A DNA stretch of 64,000 nucleotides from Aliarcobacter sp. (GTDB lineage Bacteria > Campylobacterota > Campylobacteria > Campylobacterales > Arcobacteraceae), in NCBI GenBank assembly GCA_028690445.1, contig JAQVBE010000007.1, positions 1 through 64,000 on the forward strand. Reading direction: 5' to 3'. This document shows, in pieces, positions 53,244 to 60,233 of the stretch (the stretch's first letter is position 1; each line of letters begins with the position of its first letter). Below the pieces are notes generated by a model. The model did no database searches. It was given only the letters and a program-made list of their open reading frames with translations, and was not told the DNA's origin. The translations under genes were made by a program, and so were the position numbers.

Positions 53244-54227
53244 TTAACTTAATCGATTAGATACTTGAATAATTTGTTCTAATTTATCTTTTGCTGCACC
53301 ACTTATAATTGCTGCTTTTGCCATATCAATACCATCTTTAAAATCTCTAGCTTTTTCATCTATAATCAAAGCCGCTGCTGTATTTATTAGAACAATATCA
53401 AGTTTTGCACCAACTATTTTTTTAGATAAAATATCCGATGTAAGTTTGGCATTAAATTCAGGACCCTCACCCATAATATCATCTTTAGAAGCAAGAGGAA
53501 TACCATAATGTTCAGGATTTATTTCAATATCTGTAATTTTTCCATTTATTAAAAGTGTTGCGTAAGTTATATCAGAAACTGAAATTTCATCCATTCCATC
53601 ATTTGATGATAAAATCATGGCTCTTTTTGTATCTAACATATCTAAGGCTGCTGCAATTTTATTTATATAACTTTTATCAAATACTCCAATTACTTGTTTT
53701 GTAACACCAGCTGGATTACATAAAGGTCCTAAAATATTCATAATAGTTCTGTGTGGAATTGTTTTTCTTACAGGAGTGATATATTGCATTGCTGGATGAT
53801 GATTATTTGCAAACATAAAAGCAAAACCTGTTTCTTCAAGCATTTTTGCAGTACTTTCCAAATCTAAATTTAAATTTATCCCTAAAACTTCAAGCATATC
53901 AGCGCTTCCTGATTTACTCGTAACACTTCTATTTCCATGTTTTGCAACATAACACCCACAAGCTGCAAGTAAAATAGAAACCGTACTTGAGATATTAAAA
54001 CTATAACTTTTATCTCCACCTGTTCCTACTACATCAATGGCTTTTGCTCTTAAATCTTCATGAATAGGAAGTGGTATAAGATGATCTCTCATAGCACTTG
54101 CAGCACCTGCAATTTCAGCAGCAGTTTCACCTCTTTCATAAAGTTCTAATAAATATTCTCGTATTTCTAATTGTGATAATCTATTCTCAAAAATATCATC
54201 AAATTTTAATTTAGCTGCATTAAACAT
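53244..54227 (-). CDS. trpD: Anthranilate phosphoribosyltransferase
   Basis: Joins anthranilate to PRPP in tryptophan synthesis. The 327-residue protein has the helical N-terminus with FDDIFENRLSQLEIREYL, the phosphate-binding VDVVGTGGDKSYSFNISS, KHGNRSVTSKSGSADMLEVLG, the FANNHHPAMQYITPVRKTI segment and NILGPLCNPAG. It stands apart from other trp genes, between tsaE and an S4-domain gene (one-base gap), as is common in this group. Confidence 0.95.
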   Translation of the reverse strand: MFNAAKLKFDDIFENRLSQLEIREYLLELYERGETAAEIAGAASAMRDHLIPLPIHEDLRAKAIDVVGTGGDKSYSFNISSTVSILLAACGCYVAKHGNRSVTSKSGSADMLEVLGINLNLDLESTAKMLEETGFAFMFANNHHPAMQYITPVRKTIPHRTIMNILGPLCNPAGVTKQVIGVFDKSYINKIAAALDMLDTKRAMILSSNDGMDEISVSDITYATLLINGKITDIEINPEHYGIPLASKDDIMGEGPEFNAKLTSDILSKKIVGAKLDIVLINTAAALIIDEKARDFKDGIDMAKAAIISGAAKDKLEQIIQVSNRLS

Positions 54228-54476
54228 TTAGTCTATCCTTTGCACATATTCTTCGATTTTTGATTTTGGAGTTGATTTAGTATTTGGTATTTGTAGTACT
54301 TTAAATTTTTCAGTTTTTTCTAAATACCTAATTTCGATTATATCTCCAACCTTAACCTCTTTTGCTTTTTTCACAGCTTGATCATTTATAAAAACAACCT
54401 TGTGTTCAAGCATATCCTCAGCCACAGCTCTTCGTTTTGTAATATTAACGGCATTTAAAAATTTATCTATTCTCAT
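54228..54476 (-). CDS. S4-domain RNA-binding protein (Hsp15/RqcP-like)
   Basis: An 82-residue protein that is little more than an S4 RNA-binding domain: MRIDKFLNAVNITKRRAVAEDML, VVFINDQAVKKAKEVKVGDIIEI. Proteins of this size bind 23S rRNA on stalled 50S subunits (Hsp15, RqcP). The role here is inferred from family. It leads the leftward run S4-trpD-tsaE-lptB. Its upstream side abuts the rnpB element remnant. Confidence 0.88.
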   Translation of the reverse strand: MRIDKFLNAVNITKRRAVAEDMLEHKVVFINDQAVKKAKEVKVGDIIEIRYLEKTEKFKVLQIPNTKSTPKSKIEEYVQRID

Positions 54477-54580
54477 GAAGTAGATTATAGCTAATTTAAA
54501 TTAAAATCGTCTATATTTTAATAGGTAGTTTTGGTAACAAAATATTTGTTAGGATGGTTTATTTGTAAGTATTTGCGTTG

Positions 54581-54602
54581 TTAGTAGGTAAACTAATAAG
54601 CC
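54581..54602. repeat. Displaced copy of the rnpB 3' end (attachment-site-like)
   Basis: TTAGTAGGTAAACTAATAAG plus CC matches 55432-55453 at the true rnpB 3' end in 21 of 22 positions, in the same orientation. Weaker similarity extends to the left (TTGTAAGTATTTG here, TTGTAGGTGTTTG there). The single change falls in the P1 strand, so this copy would pair less well with the rnpB 5' end. It is the left boundary of the probable element remnant. Confidence 0.75.
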
Positions 54603-54794
54603 TTACCTAGCAATTTAAAAATCCTATAATATAAGAATTATAGAATATAAAATAAAGTTATAACACGGTTTTTAACTGTCAAACAAATCGAAAGGAAGCA
54701 TAAATAAAGACTTAGAAAAATTAATTTTAAGCTTACAGTTTAGATCAACCGTCCAAGATTCAAGAAGTACTAATTTGTATTATTTATTATCTTT
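54603..54794. other. Non-coding part of the element remnant
   Basis: A+T-rich DNA between the displaced att copy and the transposase fragment. It contains TAACACGGTT (54661-54670), the exact inverse of AACCGTGTTA at 55301-55310 on the other side. No gene is recognisable. Confidence 0.5.
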
Positions 54795-55166
54795 AAACAA
54801 TGGGTTCATTATAAAATTAAAGAGTTTGAACCACAAATAAAAATTCATAATCCAAGAGCAGTAAACTTAATTTGTGATGCAACCTTTTATGGTAAAAGAA
54901 AAGATAAACTTAGTACTTTAGTTTTTATGGATAGTATTACTCATGAGATATTAATTTGGAAACATATACAAGATAAAACAAGATTTACAAAAGCACTAGA
55001 TATTTTGTATATAAAATATAAAGATTTCCTAAATGAAATTACTTTTCATCCTGATAGTGGAAAATATTCTTTCACTCACAAAAAATTAGTTTCTGCATAC
55101 ACAAGTATTAAAAATAATTTGCCATATCTTTTAAATTTAATTGAGGTTCATTACCTAAAGTTTTAG
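54795..55166 (+). pseudogene. Internally deleted IS transposase fragment (IS256-like, variant zinc-binding type)
   Basis: One frame, without a proper start, reads QWVHYKIKEFEPQIK, then NLICDATFYGKRKDKL and LVFMDSITHEILIWKHIQ, followed abruptly by the family's C-terminal part (KYSFTHKKLVSAYTSIKNN, LPYLL). The first catalytic aspartate (ICDATF) is present, but the middle of the protein with the remaining catalytic residues is missing, and so is the N-terminal zinc finger. After about 55140 the frame runs into DNA that on the other strand encodes an integrase start. This indicates insertion into the integrase gene followed by deletion. Confidence 0.7.
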
Positions 55167-55269
55167 TAGTATCTTTACCATCTTTATAAATCCTAGTAAC
55201 ATATACTTTTTTGCCATTTTTATCTAGTCTATAATATAATCCATCATGTTTTGTTTTTTCAAGTACCAC
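55141..55269 (-). pseudogene. Tyrosine integrase, N-terminal fragment
   Basis: Starting at a GTG (55269) preceded by AAAAGG, the frame encodes VVLEKTKHDGLYYRLDKNGK and then KVYVTRIYKDGKDTTKTLG. This is the arm-type DNA-binding domain (GVYYRxxxNGxxxYYxxYK) at the beginning of phage/island tyrosine recombinases. The core and catalytic domains are absent; the sequence passes into the transposase fragment. It points away from the rnpB 3' end, 160 bases from it, as expected for an integrase beside its att site. Confidence 0.75.
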
Positions 55270-55431
55270 AGTAAACCTTTTATTTACCGTGTAAAAAATG
55301 AACCGTGTTAGAACTTTAACACGACTTTTAACACGCTTCTAGTTGTAAATATATGTAATTTAACGTAAATTGTAGTGTGTTAAGTTTTAACAAAAGCTTA
55401 TTTTTGTAGGTGTTTGTAATGTAGTGTATTA

Positions 55432-55453
55432 TTAGTAGGTAAACCAATAAGCC
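55432..55453. repeat. rnpB 3'-end copy of the attachment-site-like repeat
   Basis: TTAGTAGGTAAACCAATAAG plus CC, the functional partner of the displaced copy at 54581-54602. It includes the 3' strand of the rnpB P1 helix, so an element that integrates here must restore the RNA end, which this copy does. Confidence 0.75.
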
Positions 55454-55757
55454 GCGTTTTGTTTTTAAGACAATAATTTATCTAGCTACTAAATTACTTT
55501 AGTAGTCTTGCGAAGACCAAAAATGTGAAGTAAATACCTAGTCTTCTTGCTGCAGGTTGGGTTTACAAAGCACTTAAGATTACTCAAAAGTCTGGTAGGC
55601 TCTTACCCCACCGTTTCACCATCACCGAAAAAATCGGCTGTCTATTCTCTGTTGCACTATCCCTTAGGTTACCCCAGCCATTATTTAAATGGAACCATAC
55701 TTCACAGCAGCCCGGACTTTCCTCTTGATTTTACTCAAGCTATTGTCTGGTTTACCT
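55435..55757 (-). ncRNA. rnpB: RNase P RNA (bacterial type A)
   Basis: Catalytic RNA that cuts the 5' leader from pre-tRNAs. Reading leftward it begins at about 55757 with GGTAAACC, which pairs with GGTTTACC at the 3' end (55445-55438) to form P1. The conserved P4/J3-4 block GAGGAAAGTCCGGGC lies at 55724-55710; GGTGAAACGGTGGGGTAAGA in the specificity domain near 55620 and the terminal GGCTTATTGG are also present. The length of about 320 bases is slightly short but normal for Campylobacterota. A TATAAT sits seven bases upstream of the likely start. Confidence 0.93.
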
Positions 55758-55764
55758 GATGTGC

Positions 55765-55770
55765 ATTATA
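55765..55770 (-). promoter_or_regulatory. -10 element of the rnpB promoter
   Basis: On the minus strand TATAAT is followed after about seven bases by the first base of RNase P RNA. It lies just after the lolA stop codon (55789), so rnpB has its own promoter. No clear -35 box is seen, as is usual for sigma-70 promoters in Campylobacterota. Confidence 0.75.
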
Positions 55771-55788
55771 GCTATATATTCTTAAAAT

Positions 55789-56322
55789 CTATTTTCTTAT
55801 AACGTCATAATTACTAGGTACTGTAAATTTAAAAATACCATCTGCAATTTCACCATTTTGAACTACATTTGAAAATTTAATTTCAACATCATTTTCAAGT
55901 TTATCTTTATATTTTATGAAATTTATTTTATCATCATCTTTTGAAGTTTTAATCAAATAATCGATATCTTCAATATTTGTAATATAACTATTCTCATTAA
56001 TTTTTTTTGAGTTATTTAGAAGTTTAATAATATTTATCTCACTTTCTAATTGAGTAAAAATCGCTTGTTCAAGTTCTGGTTCATCTACAATGGCGAAATT
56101 GTCATTTATATATACATTTTTCTCAACAGGAGTTTTATATTTCCATAAAATTTTGCCACTTTTTTTAATAAAAACTTCACCTTTATATTCAATCTTATTT
56201 TCTGAATTTGAAGTTATTACTTGTGTAAAACTTGCCTTAAAACTATCTAAATCTTTAATATCATTTGATGCAATACTAGCTATACAAAATAGTATTGTAA
56301 CAATTATCAATTTATAAAACAT
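55789..56322 (-). CDS. lolA: Outer-membrane lipoprotein carrier protein
   Basis: Periplasmic chaperone carrying lipoproteins from the LolCDE complex to the outer membrane. The 177-residue protein has a signal peptide (1-18, IIVTILFCIASIAS), then LDSFKASFTQVITSN, YKGEVFIKKSGKILWKYKTPVEKNVYIND and the typical concave beta-sheet pattern to the C-terminus. Its sequence is short but the FTQ...GxxxxxxPxKxxWxY pattern is clear. It is divergent from secA (57 bases between starts); a LolC/E-type permease lies 2.7 kb away. Confidence 0.9.
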   Translation of the reverse strand: MFYKLIIVTILFCIASIASNDIKDLDSFKASFTQVITSNSENKIEYKGEVFIKKSGKILWKYKTPVEKNVYINDNFAIVDEPELEQAIFTQLESEINIIKLLNNSKKINENSYITNIEDIDYLIKTSKDDDKINFIKYKDKLENDVEIKFSNVVQNGEIADGIFKFTVPSNYDVIRK

Positions 56323-56379
56323 ATTTTAACCTTTTTTTTTATATAATCTTAGCGATTATAACGAAAAGGAACTAATTTT

Positions 56380-58998
56380 ATGTTAAATGTGTTTTCAAAA
56401 ATTTTTGGTACAAGAAACGATAGAGAAGTTAAACAATATAGAAAAAAAGTTCAAGAGATAACCGCTCTTGAAAGTCAGTATGAAAATTTAAGTGATGAAG
56501 AGTTACAAAGTGAATTTAATAAGTTAAAAGAGCTTGTACAAAAAGAAGAAAAATCATTAAATGATGTATTAATGCAATCTTTTGCAATTACTAGAGAAGC
56601 TAGTAAAAGAGTTTTAAATATGAGACCTTATGATGTGCAACTAATTGGTGCAATGGTTTTACATGAGGGAAGAATTGCTGAGATGAAAACAGGTGAAGGA
56701 AAAACACTTGTTGGTTCTTTAGCTGTGGCGTTAAACGCACTTAGCGGTAATGGTGTTCATGTTGTTACTGTAAATGATTATTTAGCTTCTAGAGATGCAA
56801 ATGAATTAAAACCCTTATATAACTTTTTAGGATTTAGTGTAGGTGCTGTTGTTGGCGGATTGAAAAATGACCAAGAAAGACGAGATCAATATGCTAGTGA
56901 TATTACTTATGGAACTAATAATGAGTTTGGATTTGATTATCTAAGAGATAATATGAACTATGATATTAGTGAAAAAGTTCAAAGAGGACATAACTTTGTA
57001 ATCGTTGATGAAGTTGACTCTATTTTGATTGATGAAGCAAGAACTCCTTTGATTATTTCAGGACCAACAAATCATAAAAACTCAAACTATGTAAGAGCAA
57101 ATGAAATTGCTTTAAAATTAGAAAGAGGTCAATTAATTGAACCTAAGAGTGCTTCAGATAAGCCAACTACAACTGGTGACTTTATAGTTGATGAAAAAAA
57201 TAAAGCTGTACTTTTAACAGAACAAGGTCATGAAAATGCCGAAAATTTATTTGGTGTAGGTAATCTTTATTCTATTGAAAATGCAATGCTTTCTCATAGT
57301 TTAGATCAAGCTTTAAAAGCAAACTTCATTTTTGAAAAAGATGTTGATTATGTTATAAAAGATAACACAGTAATTATTGTTGATGAATTTACAGGAAGAT
57401 TAAGTGAGGGAAGAAGATTTAGTGAGGGATTACACCAAGCTTTAGAAGCAAAAGAAGGTGTTGCAATTCAAGATGAATCACAAACTTTAGCTGATATTAC
57501 TTTCCAAAATTATTTTAGAATGTACAATAAATTAGCTGGTATGACGGGAACTGCACAAACAGAAGCTACGGAGTTTGCAGAAATTTATAGATTAGATGTT
57601 GTATCAATTCCAACAAATGTTCCTGTTCAAAGAATGGATAAAAATGACTTAATTTATAAAAGTGAAAAAGAGAAATTTGAAGCTGTTTGTAATAGAATCA
57701 AACAATTACATGAAAAAGGGCAACCTGTTCTTGTGGGAACTGCTTCGATTGAAAAATCAGAAAAATTACATGCAATTTTAGTTCATAAAAAAATTCCTCA
57801 TACTGTTTTAAATGCAAAACAACATGAAAAAGAGGGAAAAATTATTGCTGATGCTGGGCAAAAAGGTGCGGTTACAATTGCTACAAATATGGCAGGACGA
57901 GGAGTTGATATTAAATTAACTCAAGAAATACTTGATCTTGGTGGATTAGCAATTATTGGAACAGAAAGACATGAATCTAGAAGAATTGATAATCAATTAA
58001 GAGGAAGAGCAGGACGTCAAGGAGATGTTGGTGAATCTCAATTTTATTTATCTTTAGAAGATAATCTTTTAAGAATTTTTGGAAGTGATAAAATCAAAGG
58101 AATTATGGAAAGATTAGGTATTGAAGAAGGTGAACATATCGAATCTAGAATGGTTACACGTGCAGTTGAAAATGCTCAGAAAAAAGTGGAACAAATGCAC
58201 TTTGAATCAAGAAAACATCTACTTGAATATGATGATGTTGCAAATGAACAAAGAAAAGTAATTTATTCATTTAGAAATGATTTATTAAAACATGATTTTG
58301 ATATTGAATCAAAACTTGATGAAAATATGCTTGAATATGTACAAAACCTATTATCAATAGCAAATATTATAAAAGGAATGCCAAGTGAAGATTTTGATTA
58401 TGAATTTATAAAAATAAAATTTGAAGAAGAATTAAGATTACTTGTAGATATTGAAGATATGGTAAGTAGCTCATATGAAGATTTAGAAGCAAATTTAACT
58501 TCATTTTTAAAAGAAGTTTATAATAAAAAAATGTTAATGGCAGCAACTGAACAAAAAAATGAAATTGAAAGAATCCTTTATTTACAAATTTTAGATAATG
58601 CATGGAGAGAACATTTATATGCTATGGATACATTAAAAACTGGAATTGGTCTAAGAGGATATAATCAAAAAGATCCATTAGTTGAATATAAAAAAGAATC
58701 TTATAATATGTTTATTGAGTTAATTGCAAATATTAAAAATGAAATTATTAAAATATTATTTACAATTCAACTTCAAACTCATGAAGATAAACAAAAAGAA
58801 CAAGAAACAATTGCTAGAATGAAAGAACAAATGGAAGAAGCAACTGAACATATCACTACAAATGTTGCACAAGAAGCCGTAAGAAATAGTGATAAAAAAA
58901 TTGCAAGAAATGAAACTTGTCCTTGTGGAAGTGGTTTAAAGTTTAAACAATGTTGTGGGAAAAGTGGTCCCAAAATTGGTTTAGCCGCAGGAAACTAA
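56380..58998 (+). CDS. secA: Preprotein translocase ATPase SecA
   Basis: Motor that drives unfolded proteins through SecYEG. The 872-residue protein shows [30 protein letters not shown] (Walker A region), [13 protein letters not shown], the DEAD-like [45 protein letters not shown], and the C-terminal zinc motif [13 protein letters not shown]. Length and domain order are normal. The next gene, a Lol-type permease, starts one base after the stop. Confidence 0.97.
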   Translation: MLNVFSKIFGTRNDREVKQYRKKVQEITALESQYENLSDEELQSEFNKLKELVQKEEKSLNDVLMQSFAITREASKRVLNMRPYDVQLIGAMVLHEGRIAEMKTGEGKTLVGSLAVALNALSGNGVHVVTVNDYLASRDANELKPLYNFLGFSVGAVVGGLKNDQERRDQYASDITYGTNNEFGFDYLRDNMNYDISEKVQRGHNFVIVDEVDSILIDEARTPLIISGPTNHKNSNYVRANEIALKLERGQLIEPKSASDKPTTTGDFIVDEKNKAVLLTEQGHENAENLFGVGNLYSIENAMLSHSLDQALKANFIFEKDVDYVIKDNTVIIVDEFTGRLSEGRRFSEGLHQALEAKEGVAIQDESQTLADITFQNYFRMYNKLAGMTGTAQTEATEFAEIYRLDVVSIPTNVPVQRMDKNDLIYKSEKEKFEAVCNRIKQLHEKGQPVLVGTASIEKSEKLHAILVHKKIPHTVLNAKQHEKEGKIIADAGQKGAVTIATNMAGRGVDIKLTQEILDLGGLAIIGTERHESRRIDNQLRGRAGRQGDVGESQFYLSLEDNLLRIFGSDKIKGIMERLGIEEGEHIESRMVTRAVENAQKKVEQMHFESRKHLLEYDDVANEQRKVIYSFRNDLLKHDFDIESKLDENMLEYVQNLLSIANIIKGMPSEDFDYEFIKIKFEEELRLLVDIEDMVSSSYEDLEANLTSFLKEVYNKKMLMAATEQKNEIERILYLQILDNAWREHLYAMDTLKTGIGLRGYNQKDPLVEYKKESYNMFIELIANIKNEIIKILFTIQLQTHEDKQKEQETIARMKEQMEEATEHITTNVAQEAVRNSDKKIARNETCPCGSGLKFKQCCGKSGPKIGLAAGN

Positions 58999-58999
58999 T

Positions 59000-60205
59000 T
59001 TGAATAAGAAATTAGTAAATTTTATTGTAAAAAAATATTTAAGATTTGACAAAAAAAATCCTTTTATTTCTATAAGTGCTATTTTAGCATTTGTAGGAGT
59101 TTCTATTGGTGTTATGGTTTTAATACTTTCTATGGCTATTATGAATGGAACAGCTAAAGAATTTGAAAAAAAACTTTTTACGATGAATTATCCTTTAACT
59201 ATTCATCCAAAATTTAGTACGATTTCTTTAGATCAAGAATTATTAAATAATCTTCAAAAAGAATTTCCTCACTTAAAGTTTTCTCCATTTATCTCATCTC
59301 AAGCTATTATTCAAAGTGGTGAAACTATGAGTGGAGGTATGATTTTTGGAGTAATTCCAGAAAAAGAAGCATTAATAAATCCTGTTTATAAAAAAGCTTT
59401 AGGGGATTTAAATCTTGATAAATTTGATATTATTACAGGTTCTGGAATATCTGATAAACTATTTTTAAATCCTGGAGCTAAAACAACTTTATATTTTACA
59501 GAATTAAACCCAACTGGTTTTTCAATGATGCCAAAAATGAAAAGATTTACCTTTGCAAATTCTTTTACATCTGGACTTAATGCTTATGATAAAGCTTATA
59601 TGTATACTTCTATTGAAGCACTTCAAACTTTATTAAAAAAAGACGAAGGTACATTTGATGGCATACATGTTCATTCAGATGATGCCTTTGCTGATATAGA
59701 GAAATTAAAAGCTTATCTAGGAAATAAAGCATCTATTGTTGGATGGTGGCAACAAAATGGTAATTTTTTTGCTGCTATGAAAATGGAGAAAACAGCTTTA
59801 TTTATTGTATTAATGCTTATTATCCTTGTAGCTTCACTAAATATTATTTCTTCTTTATTAATGACTGTAATGAGTAGAAGAAAAGAAATTGCCCTACTTT
59901 TATCAATGGGAGCAACAAGTAAAGAGATAAAATCTATCTTTTTAAGAGTTGGAACAATCATAGGCTTTTCAGGAATCTTAACCGGAATTGCTTTAGGTTT
60001 TATTGGTTATTGGTTATTAGATAATTTTGATATTGTTACACTTCCTGCTGATGTTTATGGAAGTGCAAAATTACCACTTGATTTAGCAATGAATGATTTT
60101 ATTTCTATTATTATTGGTGCAGTTGTTATCGTACTTGTTTCTTCTTATTATCCTGCTTCAAAAGCTACTAATATTGATGTAATTGATGTTTTAAGAAATG
60201 AATAA
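59000..60205 (+). CDS. LolC/LolE-type ABC transporter permease (lipoprotein release)
   Basis: Inner-membrane subunit of the MacB/FtsX/LolE superfamily. The 401-residue protein has an N-terminal membrane helix (about 22-50, ISISAILAFVGVSIGVMVLILSMAIMNG), a periplasmic domain, and three C-terminal helices with MSRRKEIALLLSMGATSKEI and SSYYPASKATNIDVIDVLRNE, the conserved ends of LolC/E. The start is TTG at 59000, one base after secA. The ATPase LolD is not nearby. Campylobacterota often have one LolC/E-like subunit acting as a homodimer; that is family knowledge, not shown here. Confidence 0.88.
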   Translation: MNKKLVNFIVKKYLRFDKKNPFISISAILAFVGVSIGVMVLILSMAIMNGTAKEFEKKLFTMNYPLTIHPKFSTISLDQELLNNLQKEFPHLKFSPFISSQAIIQSGETMSGGMIFGVIPEKEALINPVYKKALGDLNLDKFDIITGSGISDKLFLNPGAKTTLYFTELNPTGFSMMPKMKRFTFANSFTSGLNAYDKAYMYTSIEALQTLLKKDEGTFDGIHVHSDDAFADIEKLKAYLGNKASIVGWWQQNGNFFAAMKMEKTALFIVLMLIILVASLNIISSLLMTVMSRRKEIALLLSMGATSKEIKSIFLRVGTIIGFSGILTGIALGFIGYWLLDNFDIVTLPADVYGSAKLPLDLAMNDFISIIIGAVVIVLVSSYYPASKATNIDVIDVLRNE

Positions 60206-60233
60206 AATAAGCCTTTATTTTAAAGGCTTATTT
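60205..60233. terminator. Bidirectional hairpin terminator between the Lol permease and the AsmA-like gene
   Basis: Perfect 12-base arms AAATAAGCCTTT (60205-60216) and AAAGGCTTATTT (60222-60233) around ATTTT. It starts at the last base of the permease stop codon and includes the stop codon of the convergent gene. Confidence 0.88.
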
